A DNA stretch of 64,000 nt, from assembly GCF_047149785.1 (NCBI RefSeq), contig NZ_BAAGBE010000001.1:3100001-3164000 (forward strand), given 5' to 3'. Positions 25,827 through 34,115 of the stretch are shown here, piece by piece. The position numbers and the translations under genes were made by a program. Position 1 is the first letter of the stretch. Each line of letters begins with the position of its first letter. The stretch is from Nitrobacter sp047149785. GTDB lineage: Bacteria; Pseudomonadota; Alphaproteobacteria; Rhizobiales; Xanthobacteraceae. The notes under the pieces were generated by a model. It ran no database searches. It saw only the letters and a program-made list of their open reading frames with translations, and was not told where the DNA came from.

Positions 25827-26957
25827 ATGTCCGATCTCGATTCCCTTCAATCCCAGATCCTCGGCCAGATCGCAGCCGCCACCGACGAGGCCGCGCTGGA
25901 AGCGGTGCGCATCGCGACGCTCGGCAAGAAGGGCTCGATCTCCGCGCTGCTCGCGACCCTCGGCAAGATGTCGCCAGACGAGCGCAAGACCGAGGGCGCG
26001 AAGATCAACCTCGCCAAGGATGCGGTGACCGAGGCGCTGGGGGCGCGCCGCGAGGTGCTCAAGGCCGCCGCGCTCGATGCTCGCCTCGCCTCGGAAACCA
26101 TCGACGTCACGCTTCCCTTGCGCGAGACGCCGGCGGAGGCCGGCCGCATCCATCCGCTGAGCCAGGTGTGGGACGAGGTCACCACCATCTTCGCCGACAT
26201 GGGCTTTGCGGTCGCCGAAGGGCCCGACATCGAGACCGACGACTATAACTTCACCCGGCTGAATTTCCCCGAAGGCCATCCGGCGCGGGAGATGCACGAC
26301 ACCTTCTACTTCAACCCGAAGAAGGACGTTGCGTCGGAGCCCGGGACCGACCCGGGATCGTCGTCCGGGGCGGGCGGCTCGCGCCTCCTGTTGCGCACCC
26401 ACACCTCGCCGGTGCAGGTGCGCACCATGCTCAGTCAAAAGCCGCCGATCCGCGTCATCTGTCCCGGCCGCACCTATCGCAGCGACAGTGACCAGACCCA
26501 CACGCCGATGTTCCACCAGGTCGAGGGGCTGGTGATCGACAAGTCGTCGCATCTCGGCCACCTCAAGTGGATCCTGCATGAATTCTGCAAGGCGTTCTTC
26601 GAGGTCGACAACGTCAACATGCGCTTCCGCCCGTCGTTCTTTCCCTTCACCGAACCGTCGCTGGAAGTCGACATCCAGTGCCGCCGCGACAAGCACGAGA
26701 TCCGCTTCGGCGAGGGCGAGGACTGGCTGGAGATTCTCGGCTGCGGCATGGTGCATCCGAACGTGCTGAAGCTCTGCGGCCTCGATCCCGAGGTCTATCA
26801 GGGCTTCGCCTGGGGCATGGGGATCGACCGCATCGCCATGTTGAAATACGGCATCGCCGATCTGCGGCAGTTGTTCGAAGGCGACGTGCGCTGGCTCAAT
26901 CACTACGGCTTCAGGCCGCTCGAGATCCCGACGCTGGCGGGGGGATTGAGTTCGTGA
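25827..26957 (+). CDS. pheS: Phenylalanyl-tRNA synthetase alpha subunit
   Basis: This 376-residue class II synthetase subunit charges tRNA-Phe as an alpha2-beta2 tetramer. It has a coiled-coil N terminus (about 1-95), motif 1 near HPLSQVWDEV, motif 2 (VICPGRTYRSDSDQTHTPMFHQVEG), FRPSFFPFTEPSLEVD and motif 3 (GFAWGMGIDRIAMLKYGI). About 15 residues around 170-184 (SEPGTDPGSSSG) look inserted and are encoded by a palindrome resembling family C repeats. The gene keeps its frame through the insertion. Confidence 0.96.
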   Translation: MSDLDSLQSQILGQIAAATDEAALEAVRIATLGKKGSISALLATLGKMSPDERKTEGAKINLAKDAVTEALGARREVLKAAALDARLASETIDVTLPLRETPAEAGRIHPLSQVWDEVTTIFADMGFAVAEGPDIETDDYNFTRLNFPEGHPAREMHDTFYFNPKKDVASEPGTDPGSSSGAGGSRLLLRTHTSPVQVRTMLSQKPPIRVICPGRTYRSDSDQTHTPMFHQVEGLVIDKSSHLGHLKWILHEFCKAFFEVDNVNMRFRPSFFPFTEPSLEVDIQCRRDKHEIRFGEGEDWLEILGCGMVHPNVLKLCGLDPEVYQGFAWGMGIDRIAMLKYGIADLRQLFEGDVRWLNHYGFRPLEIPTLAGGLSS

Positions 26958-26992
26958 CGGGGGCGGTTGCGAACCTCATTGCAAAGGTGAGC

Positions 26993-27034
26993 GCCCCCTC
27001 CCTAACCCTCCCCCGCAGGCGGGAGAGGGGACAG
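26993..27034. repeat. Family F repeat, copy 3 (reverse)
   Basis: CCCTCCCCCGCAGGCGGGAGAGGG lies just after pheS. It is an inverted partner of the copy at 27127-27164. Confidence 0.7.
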
Positions 27035-27126
27035 GCTTTCTCTGCCGCAAGCGCTCTGTCTCAACACCAACTAACATTAGCGTCCTGCCGTGTTAGCATT
27101 GACCTCTCCAAGCAACAAAACGCGCT

Positions 27127-27164
27127 CCCTCTCCCGCCTGCGGGGGAGGGTTGGGGTGGGGGCA
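27127..27164. repeat. Family F repeat, copy 4 (forward)
   Basis: CCTCTCCCGCCTGCGGGGGAGGG with a GGGGTGGGGGC tail ends immediately before the DUF559 start codon; its G-rich tail may act as the ribosome-binding site. Confidence 0.7.
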
Positions 27165-27166
27165 AG

Positions 27167-27613
27167 ATGGACGACGAGCAAAAGCCCTCATGGCAAGTGA
27201 CGTCGAAGCAGCGCAGCCGCGCGCGTACGCTCCGGAGAAATTCCACGGATGCCGAACGCTCGATGTGGACGATGCTGCGCGGCCATCGCCTCGATGGCCG
27301 GAGTTTTCGCCGCCAGTTTCCCATCGGGCCTTTCGTCGTCGACTTCGTCTGTCACGCCGCAAAACTGGTGATCGAACTCGATGGCGGTCAGCACTTCTCC
27401 GACGCCGGAGAAACGCGCGACGCGCGACGAACCGCTCTGATCGAAGCCAGAGGCTTCCGCATCCTGCGCTTCAGTAACCACGATGTCATGACCAACCGTA
27501 CTGGCGTTCTCGAAGCCATCGCTGCCGCCTTGAAAGCAAGCGTCCACCCTCCCCCGCAAGCGGGAGAGGGGGCATGCAGAGGTCGCGGCGATGTCGAACA
27601 ACAGAAAACGTAG
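27167..27613 (+). CDS. DUF559 endonuclease-like protein between pheS and pheT
   Basis: This protein of about 148 residues has the Vsr/PD-(D/E)XK-like fold of DUF559. It shows ARTLRRNSTDAERSMWTMLRGHRL, RRQFPIGPFVVDFVCHAAKLVIELDGGQH (candidate catalytic D59, E70, D72) and RTALIEARGFRILRFSNHDVM. Members are thought to be nucleases of repair or mobile DNA; the activity here is unproven. The gene splits the usual pheS-pheT pair. Family F repeats sit right before the start and inside the last 25 codons (HPPPQAGEG), so the C terminus is repeat-encoded. It is likely a recent arrival. Confidence 0.8.
   Translation: MDDEQKPSWQVTSKQRSRARTLRRNSTDAERSMWTMLRGHRLDGRSFRRQFPIGPFVVDFVCHAAKLVIELDGGQHFSDAGETRDARRTALIEARGFRILRFSNHDVMTNRTGVLEAIAAALKASVHPPPQAGEGACRGRGDVEQQKT
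27544..27575. repeat. Family F repeat, copy 5 (reverse, inside the DUF559 3' end)
   Basis: CCACCCTCCCCCGCAAGCGGGAGAGGGGG is read through in frame by the DUF559 gene. Confidence 0.7.
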
Positions 27614-27667
27614 ACTTACATAATGACCGGCCCCAGCGAAGTGCAAGACAGATCCGATCGGCACAAC

Positions 27668-27712
27668 CCGCCCCCTCTCCCGCTTGCGGGGGAGGGTCGG
27701 GGTGGGGGAGCT
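27668..27712. repeat. Family F repeat, copy 6 (forward)
   Basis: CCCCCTCTCCCGCTTGCGGGGGAGGG followed by a GGGGTGGGGGAGC tail is the fourth copy around the DUF559 cassette, just before pheT. Confidence 0.7.
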
Positions 27713-27753
27713 ACAGCGATTCCGCAAATGTCGCCGAACGAAGGTCCGCAGCC

Positions 27754-30207
27754 ATGAAATTCACCCTCTCCTGGCTGAAAGAGCATCTCGACACCGATGA
27801 GCCGCTGGACAAACTCGCTGACAAGCTGACCATGATCGGGCTCGAGGTCGAGCACATCGCGGACAAGTCGAGGGCGCTGGCGCCCTACACCGTTGCGCGC
27901 GTGGTCTCCGCCGCGCAACACCCGAATGCGGATCGTCTCAGGGTGTGCATGGTCGATACCGGCGAGACCAACGACAAGGGCGAGCCCGCTTATATCCAGG
28001 TGGTGTGCGGCGCGCCGAACGCGCGCGAGGGCCTTGTCAGCGTGTTCGCGCCGCCCGGCACCTACATTCCCGGCAAGGACATCACCCTCGGCATCGGCAC
28101 CATCCGCGGCGTCGAGAGCCGCGGCATGCTGTGCTCGGCGGCCGAGCTTGAAATCTCCGACGACCATGACGGCATCATTGAATTGCCCGCCGACGCGCCG
28201 GTCGGCACCGGTTATGCGGAATGGGCCGGGCTCGGCGATCCCGTCATCGAGATCAACCTGACGCCGAACCGGCAGGACTGCACCGGCGTGCACGGCATCG
28301 CGCGCGACCTCGCCGCCGCCGACATGGGCAGCCTCAAAAATCCGACCATCAAGCCGGTCAAGGGCGAATTTCCCTGCCCCGTGAAGGTCACGATTGAAGA
28401 CGCCGCGCTGTGCCCCGGCTTCGCGCTGCGGCTGGTTCGCGGGGTGAGGAACGGCCCCTCGCCGGAATGGCTGCAAAAGCGCCTGACCTCGATCGGCCTG
28501 CGTCCGATCAACGCGCTGGTCGATATCACGAACTTCATGACCTACGATCGCGGCCGGCCGCTGCATGTGTTCGACGCCAACAAGGTGCACGGCAATCTCA
28601 CGGTGCGCCGCGCCCGCGCCGGTGAGACGCTGCTGGCGCTCGACGGCCGTACCTACACGCTCGATCCGGGCGTCTGCGTCATCGCCGACGACAAGGGTGT
28701 CGAATCGCTCGCCGGCATCATGGGCGGCGAGGAATCCGGCTGCGACGAGAGCACGACGGACGTGCTGATCGAATCGGCGCTGTGGAGCGAGATCAACATC
28801 GCGCAGACCGGCCGCAGGCTCGGCATCAATTCCGACGCGCGTTATCGCTTCGAGCGCGGCGTCGATCCCGCCTTCATGGTGCCCGGGCTTGAGATGGCGA
28901 CGCGGCTGGTGATGGAATTGTGCGGCGGCACGCCGTCGGAGATGATCGTCGCCGGACAGGCGCTGCCCGACGACCGGGTGATCGATTTTCCGCTGACTGA
29001 AACAAAGCGTCTCGCGGCGATCGAGATGCCGCTGCCGGAGACGCGCCGCATTCTCAGCCGTCTCGGCTTCATGGTGGCCGGCAATGGCCCCGTGGTGAAG
29101 GTCGCGATTCCCACCTGGCGCACCGACGTTCACGGCAAGGCCGACATCGTCGAGGAGATCGTGCGCATCGTCGGCGTCGACAAGGTGCCGATGACGCCGT
29201 TCGATCGGGGCGACGCGGCACGCAAGCCGGTGCTGACGCCGATCCAGTCGCGCACGCGAAAGGCGCGGCGTGCGCTGGCGGCGCGCGGCATGGTCGAGGC
29301 GGTCAACTGGTCGTTCATCGCGAAATCGCAGGCCGAACTGTTCGGCGGCGGGAATGCGGAACTGGCGCTCGCCAATCCGATCGCGTCGGACCTCTCCGAC
29401 ATGCGGCCGAGCCTGCTGCCGGGCCTCGTCGCCATCGCGCAGGCCAACGCCGATCGCGGCTTCCCCGATGTGGCGCTGTTCGAGGTCGGGCAGATCTTCC
29501 GCGGCGACCGTCCGCAGGACCAATTCACCGCAGCCGCCGGCGTTCGCCGCGGCATCGCGTCGTCGGCGGGCGTCGGGCGGCACTGGTCGGGCTCGGCCGC
29601 GGCGGATGCGCTTGACGCCAATACATTCGATGTAAAGGCCGATGCGTTCGCGGTGCTCGCCGCCGCCGGCGCGCCTGCGCAGGCGATGCAGGTCGCCGCC
29701 GGCAATGAGTCGAAGAATTTTCCGGCATGGCTGCATCCCGGACGCTCGGCCGCGATCCAGATCGGGCCGCATAACGTGCTCGGCTATTTCGGCGAGTTGC
29801 ATCCGCGCGTGCTCGAAGCGCTGAAGGCCGACGGCCCGGTGATGGCGTTCGAGGTGATCCTCGACCGCATTCCGGAAGGCAAGCAGAAAGCGACGCGCGC
29901 CAAGCCGGTGCTGGAGCTGCCGGCGTTCCAGCCGGTGTCGCGCGACTTCGCCTTCATCGTCGATCGCGGCGTGAAAGCCGCCGACATCGTGCGCGCGGCG
30001 CAAGGCGCGGACAAGAAACTGATCGCCGGCGTCACCGTGTTTGACGTCTATGAGGGCAAGGGCATCGAGGCGAACAAGAAATCGGTCGCCATCGCGGTGA
30101 CGATCCAGCCGCGGGACAAGACGCTGACCGATCCGGAGATCGACGCGGTGGCGGCGAAGATCGTCGCCGAGGTCACGAAGAAAACCGGCGGGAGCTTGCG
30201 CGGATAG
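27754..30207 (+). CDS. pheT: Phenylalanyl-tRNA synthetase beta subunit
   Basis: This 817-residue beta subunit starts with MKFTLSWLKEHLDTDEPLD. Domains are the OB-fold tRNA-binding domain (about residues 40-150), B3/B4 editing domain (NALVDITNFMTYDRGRPLHVFDANKV), B5 (TETKRLAAIEMPLPETRRILSRLGF), the catalytic-like core (FALFEVGQIFRG region) and a C-terminal anticodon-binding FDX-ACB domain (AFQPVSRDFAFIVDRGV, VFDVYEGKGI). A longer frame up to 27574 would read through a family F repeat and is not used. AAGG lies 12 bases upstream. Confidence 0.97.
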   Translation: MKFTLSWLKEHLDTDEPLDKLADKLTMIGLEVEHIADKSRALAPYTVARVVSAAQHPNADRLRVCMVDTGETNDKGEPAYIQVVCGAPNAREGLVSVFAPPGTYIPGKDITLGIGTIRGVESRGMLCSAAELEISDDHDGIIELPADAPVGTGYAEWAGLGDPVIEINLTPNRQDCTGVHGIARDLAAADMGSLKNPTIKPVKGEFPCPVKVTIEDAALCPGFALRLVRGVRNGPSPEWLQKRLTSIGLRPINALVDITNFMTYDRGRPLHVFDANKVHGNLTVRRARAGETLLALDGRTYTLDPGVCVIADDKGVESLAGIMGGEESGCDESTTDVLIESALWSEINIAQTGRRLGINSDARYRFERGVDPAFMVPGLEMATRLVMELCGGTPSEMIVAGQALPDDRVIDFPLTETKRLAAIEMPLPETRRILSRLGFMVAGNGPVVKVAIPTWRTDVHGKADIVEEIVRIVGVDKVPMTPFDRGDAARKPVLTPIQSRTRKARRALAARGMVEAVNWSFIAKSQAELFGGGNAELALANPIASDLSDMRPSLLPGLVAIAQANADRGFPDVALFEVGQIFRGDRPQDQFTAAAGVRRGIASSAGVGRHWSGSAAADALDANTFDVKADAFAVLAAAGAPAQAMQVAAGNESKNFPAWLHPGRSAAIQIGPHNVLGYFGELHPRVLEALKADGPVMAFEVILDRIPEGKQKATRAKPVLELPAFQPVSRDFAFIVDRGVKAADIVRAAQGADKKLIAGVTVFDVYEGKGIEANKKSVAIAVTIQPRDKTLTDPEIDAVAAKIVAEVTKKTGGSLRG

Positions 30208-30235
30208 CGCGCATGGCGAAAAAAATGTCTCGCGA

Positions 30236-30904
30236 TTACGCCGGCAACAGATCGCAATAGGCGAACCCGTCGCGCTCGACGATATCGCCGGACGCAACCT
30301 CGATCCGGTGTGAAAACATCGGACCAGCGACGACGCAGGTGTGGAACTCGCCGTTCTCGCCGCACGGATCGATCCCGGCTGGAAGGTTCGTCAGCAACGC
30401 CTGATCGAAGCTGCGGCCGGCAAACGAGCAGTCGAGTTTCGCCCGGTCGACCGAGACGAGACGCGCCTCGAAGCCGTTTGCGATCATCTCGCGCGCAAGC
30501 GCTGCGGTCGGGCGGCCCCACAGCGGAAAAACCGGCGCAATGCCGGTGCCGGCGAGCTTCTGCTCGCGATAGGCGCGAATGTCCGCGAGAAACAGATCGC
30601 CGAAGATGATATGCGTGATGCCCTCGCGCCTGGCGGCTGCCATCGCGGCTTCCATCCGCGCTTCATACGCCTCGTTGGAGCAGGGATGGGGAATCGGCAC
30701 CACGTTCGCCGGCAGGCGAACGGCTGCGAGCTGCGACGTCAAGACCTCCTCGCGCACGCCGTGGATCGAGACGCGGCCGAAGGTCTCGTTCACCGTGGTC
30801 AGCGCGCCGACGACGTCGAACGCGCCCGCGCGACGGACCTCATGCAGCGCGAAGGCGCTGTCCTTGCCTGACGACCACGAGATCAGCGCTCTCGGTCGCG
30901 TCAT
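30236..30904 (-). CDS. Dph6-like ATP-binding (adenine nucleotide alpha hydrolase) protein
   Basis: This 222-residue N-type ATP pyrophosphatase-like protein has the PP-loop ALISWSSGKDSAFAL at its N terminus, GITHIIFGDLFLADIRAYRE, and C-terminal GIDPCGENGEFHTCVVAGPMF. That motif set is the diphthine-ammonia ligase (Dph6/DUF71) family. Bacteria lack diphthamide, so the substrate is unknown. Its ATG overlaps the stop of the upstream flavin amine oxidase gene (ATGA), so the two are translationally coupled. Frames extending further upstream are shadows of the oxidase gene. Confidence 0.85.
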   Translation of the reverse strand: MTRPRALISWSSGKDSAFALHEVRRAGAFDVVGALTTVNETFGRVSIHGVREEVLTSQLAAVRLPANVVPIPHPCSNEAYEARMEAAMAAARREGITHIIFGDLFLADIRAYREQKLAGTGIAPVFPLWGRPTAALAREMIANGFEARLVSVDRAKLDCSFAGRSFDQALLTNLPAGIDPCGENGEFHTCVVAGPMFSHRIEVASGDIVERDGFAYCDLLPA

Positions 30905-32331
30905 TGGGGCAGCGGGAAGCCGAAGGCGTCCTGCGAACGCCGCGACGGCGCTCGTCTGTGATGTCGCGTCGGCTTGTGCGTTGATGCCGGTGGCCGTTCC
31001 GCCTCCCTGCGCGCCGCGATCTTGCGCAGCGCGGCGTCGGCGGCGCGCTCGCCGCTCTCCCATGCGCCGCCGGCGGTGCCCCACAGCGTCTCGTGCGCGG
31101 CCTCGCCGGCGAAGAACAGGCTGCCCAGCGGCTCCATCAGAATTTTCCGCGACGGCTGCCCGCCCGGTTCGGCTGCCGACATGGCGCCGAGCACATGGGG
31201 CGCCGCGTTCCAGCGGGTCGCGGCCGACCGTTTCACCGCGGTCGCCGCATCGCTGCCGAACAGTTTCGTCAACCATTCCGTGGCGAAGGCGATCATCGCA
31301 GCTTCGCCCTGCGCCGAGAGATCTCGGCCGAAGCCGCCCGCGACATCGATCGTGCATAGCGACGATGCGTTCGCTGTAAGAAGCGCGGTCTTGCCGTCGC
31401 TGCTCTGTTCGATCATGGTCTCGTCGGGACCGAGCCCCAGCGCATTGTCGGGCATCCATAGCGCGACGCGGTCGTAGCTGCCGAGCGACAGCCTGGCTGC
31501 GGCGTCGAGCTGCCGCTTCGGCAGCTCGGGCGTGAATCGGATGTTGCCCGACGCCAGCACGTTGGTGGAAACGGTGACGATGACGGCGCGCGCGCCGATG
31601 CGTCCGGCGGGCGTCTCGACGCCGACGTCGCGGCCGGTCCACGACACGCGGGTCGCGGGCGTCGACAGGCCGATCGGCAGGTTTTGACCGAGCGCCGCGA
31701 GCAGCGCGCCGACGCCCTGCTTGCAGCCGATCGCGGCGTTGCGATCGGCTGCGCGCGCCCGATCCATCACCGAGAGGTCTTTCAGGTCTTTTCCGGTCGC
31801 GCCGGGGCCGAGTACGAAGTCGATCGTCCCGGTCCAGACATCGAGATCGCCCGGCAGCACCGTGGCGCAGGCGACGTCGGTCCTGCCGCGCGCGGCCTCG
31901 CTGATAGCTCGCTTTGCGCGCACCAGCGCTGCAAGAAACTGTTCGGTTTCGCCGGCGCGGGCGTTGCGCCGTCCGATGCGGATTTTCTGGCCGGGCGGCG
32001 CGGAAAACACCTCGGTTCCTGCGGTTCGCGCCAGCGGGACCACCGGGTTGGTGTCGGGTTCATAGAGCCAGCGCGCGCCGCGATCGAACGGCATGCCGAA
32101 CGTTGTCATATCCGTGTGACAGCGCCCGCCGATCCGGTCCGCCGCCTCGATCACGATCACCTTGCGGCCCGCGGCCCGAATCCGCCGCGCCGCCGCGATG
32201 CCCGCGGCGCCCGCGCCGATCACGACGACGTCCGCCTCGCGCGGCAGCGGCGCAGCGCGCGCCGCGCCGCTCTCTGCTCCCGCGGCGAGCGCGGCGAACG
32301 CCAGAAGGAGATCGCGGCGCGTCATTGTCAT
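30901..32331 (-). CDS. Tat-exported flavin amine oxidase
   Basis: This 476-residue FAD-dependent amine oxidase has a Tat-type signal TRRDLLLAFAALAAG with an ARAA cleavage region. It has the FAD motif VVVIGAGAAGIAAARRIRAAG, EAADRIGGRCHT, GARWL, and the C-terminal GSLFFAGEAAHETLWGTAGGAWESGERAA typical of monoamine/polyamine oxidases. The C terminus is a low-complexity Arg/Ser tail. The start at 32331 (MTMTRRD) is chosen for the Tat motif. Its substrate is unknown; its gene is coupled to the Dph6-like gene. Confidence 0.82.
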   Translation of the reverse strand: MTMTRRDLLLAFAALAAGAESGAARAAPLPREADVVVIGAGAAGIAAARRIRAAGRKVIVIEAADRIGGRCHTDMTTFGMPFDRGARWLYEPDTNPVVPLARTAGTEVFSAPPGQKIRIGRRNARAGETEQFLAALVRAKRAISEAARGRTDVACATVLPGDLDVWTGTIDFVLGPGATGKDLKDLSVMDRARAADRNAAIGCKQGVGALLAALGQNLPIGLSTPATRVSWTGRDVGVETPAGRIGARAVIVTVSTNVLASGNIRFTPELPKRQLDAAARLSLGSYDRVALWMPDNALGLGPDETMIEQSSDGKTALLTANASSLCTIDVAGGFGRDLSAQGEAAMIAFATEWLTKLFGSDAATAVKRSAATRWNAAPHVLGAMSAAEPGGQPSRKILMEPLGSLFFAGEAAHETLWGTAGGAWESGERAADAALRKIAARREAERPPASTHKPTRHHRRAPSRRSQDAFGFPLPQ

Positions 32332-32645
32332 GGCATGGTTTCCGATGTCTTGAAAATTGCGGAACGTCCTGTGCGGCGGTTCAAAACTTCTGGTCGCCCT
32401 TGCTGCATGTTCAACGGAGAACTTTTCAAGCGAAATCGCGAGCGAATCGTGGATTTTAATCATCGAGCGGCAGGTTCCGGGTTTTTCCGGGCGCAGCGAG
32501 CTTGCCGCATCGATGCGTCTGCGACAACCGCCAGGGTGAATCAATCGTAATCTGGCGACCGCCGTCATGAACTAAATTGCAATGGCTTTTGACCATGCTA
32601 AGGAGTGAAAAACCGGTCAGGACGGACGGCGGAGAGAGACTGCCA
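32332..32645. other. Divergent intergenic region, no gene recognised
   Basis: This is the divergent promoter region between the amine oxidase and YiiX-like genes. AAGGAG at 32597-32602 is followed only by short non-conserved frames; GGAGAGAG near 32630 fits the YiiX-like start. Confidence 0.35.
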
Positions 32646-33527
32646 ATGGGCCTCGTGCTCGATACGGTCGGGAAATGGATCGCAGCCTATCTCCAGAAGG
32701 AGGTGTCCGGCTACGAACCGTTCACGCCGAGCGATCCGGAGCATCTGCGCGATCTCATTCAGGAGGGCGATGTTCTCCTGGTCGAGGGCAACAGCCGCAT
32801 CTCCGGCATCATCAAGTATCTCACGCAATCGACATGGTCCCACGCCGCGCTTTATGTCGGCCCGATCGACGGCGCCAGCGAACCCGACGGCGAGCCGCAT
32901 GTCCTGATCGAGGCCGAAATCGGCACGGGCGTCACCTCCGCGCCGCTTTCGAAATATTTTCAGTATCACACCCGGCTGTGCCGCCCGGTCGGCCTGTCCT
33001 ACGAGGATCGCGTCACGGTGTGCCGATATGCCATCAACCGGATCGGCTTCGGCTACGACACCAAGAACATCGTCGATCTGATGCGATATCTTGTTCCCCT
33101 GCCGGTGCCGCAGCGCTGGCGGCGGCGCATGATCGCGTTCGGTTCCGGCGATCCGACCAAGATGATCTGCTCGGCGCTGATCGCGCAGGCCTTCGAGGCG
33201 GTGCGCTATCCGATCCTGCCGAAGATCACCCGCGCCGGCAGCCGCAACGCGCGGCGCGAGATTCTGCACATCCGCGATTCCTCGCTCTACATGCCGCGCG
33301 ATTTCGACATCTCGCCCTATTTCGAGATCGTCAAGCCGACGATCGTGCTGGGTTTCGACTATCTGTCGCTGCATTGGGCCGACAAGCAGAAGCCGCTCGC
33401 GGAGGTAGCGGGCGCCGCGAATCCGTTTCAGGTCGGGGCCGGATCGCCGCCGCCTGTTTCCGAACCGGCTGACCAGCCTCAGCCGGTTCTTTCCGAAGAA
33501 GTGAGTGCGATGCGAGGACATTCATGA
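32646..33527 (+). CDS. YiiX/YebB-like NlpC/P60-superfamily hydrolase
   Basis: This 293-residue protein has the permuted papain-like fold of YiiX/YebB (PF05708). It shows IQEGDVLLVEGNSRISGIIKYLTQSTWSHAALYVG with the expected Ser/His pair, VLIEAEIGTGVTSAPLSKYF, YAINRIGFGYDTKNIVDL and the Cys-bearing MICSALIAQAFEAV. Such enzymes act on peptide or lipid amide bonds. The C-terminal 40 residues are Pro/Ala-rich. GGAGAGAG supports the start at 32646; an upstream in-frame ATG at 32577 is possible. It overlaps the next gene by four bases. Confidence 0.8.
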   Translation: MGLVLDTVGKWIAAYLQKEVSGYEPFTPSDPEHLRDLIQEGDVLLVEGNSRISGIIKYLTQSTWSHAALYVGPIDGASEPDGEPHVLIEAEIGTGVTSAPLSKYFQYHTRLCRPVGLSYEDRVTVCRYAINRIGFGYDTKNIVDLMRYLVPLPVPQRWRRRMIAFGSGDPTKMICSALIAQAFEAVRYPILPKITRAGSRNARREILHIRDSSLYMPRDFDISPYFEIVKPTIVLGFDYLSLHWADKQKPLAEVAGAANPFQVGAGSPPPVSEPADQPQPVLSEEVSAMRGHS

Positions 33528-34012
33528 CCGTGGCGGACGACATCGCTCCCGAGCTTGCGGTGTCGCAATGGTTCAACGCCGGCGAGCCGCTGACGCTGGC
33601 GGCGCTGCGCGGCCGCCCGGTGCTGCTCCATGCCTTCCAGATGTTGTGCCCCGGCTGCGTCGCGCATGGCACGCCGCAGACGCAGCGTGCCTTTGAGCTG
33701 TTCAAGGCGACCGACCTGCAGGTGATCGGCCTGCACACGGTGTTCGAGCATCACGCCGCGATGACGCCGGTTTCGCTTCAAGCCTTCATTCACGAATACC
33801 GGCTGACGTTTCCGATCGGCGTCGACGCCGCCGGCGACGGCACCCCGCTGCCGGTCACCATGGGCCGCTACGCCATGCAGGGGACGCCGACCAGCATCCT
33901 GATCGGCCGCAGCGGCCGCATCGTCCATCACGGCTTCGGCCAGCAGAGCGACATGGCGCTCGGCGCCATGATCGCGGCCGAACTCGCGGGCGCGCAGACC
34001 TACGCCGCCTAG
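33524..34012 (+). CDS. Redoxin-family peroxiredoxin-like protein
   Basis: This 162-residue thioredoxin-fold protein has LAALRGRPVLLHAFQMLCPGCVAHGTPQTQRAFE with C42 and C45 (CPGC), VIGLHTVFEHH and a TPTSILIGRSGRIVHHGFG strand carrying the cis-Pro. It looks like an AhpC/TSA- or TlpA-like thiol enzyme. The ATGA overlap with the YiiX-like gene implies a joint function. It has no signal peptide, so it is probably cytoplasmic. Confidence 0.82.
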   Translation: MTVADDIAPELAVSQWFNAGEPLTLAALRGRPVLLHAFQMLCPGCVAHGTPQTQRAFELFKATDLQVIGLHTVFEHHAAMTPVSLQAFIHEYRLTFPIGVDAAGDGTPLPVTMGRYAMQGTPTSILIGRSGRIVHHGFGQQSDMALGAMIAAELAGAQTYAA

Positions 34013-34113
34013 AGCGTTTTCGAGCGAAGTGGCTACCGGTTCACGTCAAGAAAACGCGTCAAATCAAAAATATAGAGCCCGCTTCTGATTCCATCAGAAG
34101 CGGAAAGGCTCTA
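34013..34113. repeat. Family B repeat copy 4 (full, X hairpin), interrupted by transposons
   Basis: This is the most complete copy. It has AGAGCGTTTTCGAGCGAAGTGG, an ACCGGTTCACGT / AAGAAAACGCGT hairpin, a GTCAAATCAAAAAT spacer, then the X hairpin (CGCTTCTGAT / ATCAGAAGCG) and GGAAAGGCTCTAG. The transposons entered its last CTAG; family A continues after them at 35964. Confidence 0.8.
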
Positions 34114-34115
34114 GG
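34110..34115. repeat. Target duplication TCTAGG, left of the IS481-type element
   Basis: TCTAGG occurs here and again at 35118-35123, immediately outside the inverted ends. Confidence 0.8.

Noticed and set aside
25633..27712. Clustered palindromes around pheS/pheT as a CRISPR array
   Set aside because: Copies differ in length and orientation, spacers are irregular and genes lie between them; there are no cas genes.
27574..27753. N-terminal extension of pheT
   Set aside because: It reads through a family F palindrome; the conserved start MKFTLSWLKEHL with AAGG upstream lies at 27754.
27616..30297. Very long minus-strand frame opposite pheT
   Set aside because: It is a codon-bias shadow typical of high-GC genes; pheT on the plus strand has complete family domains.
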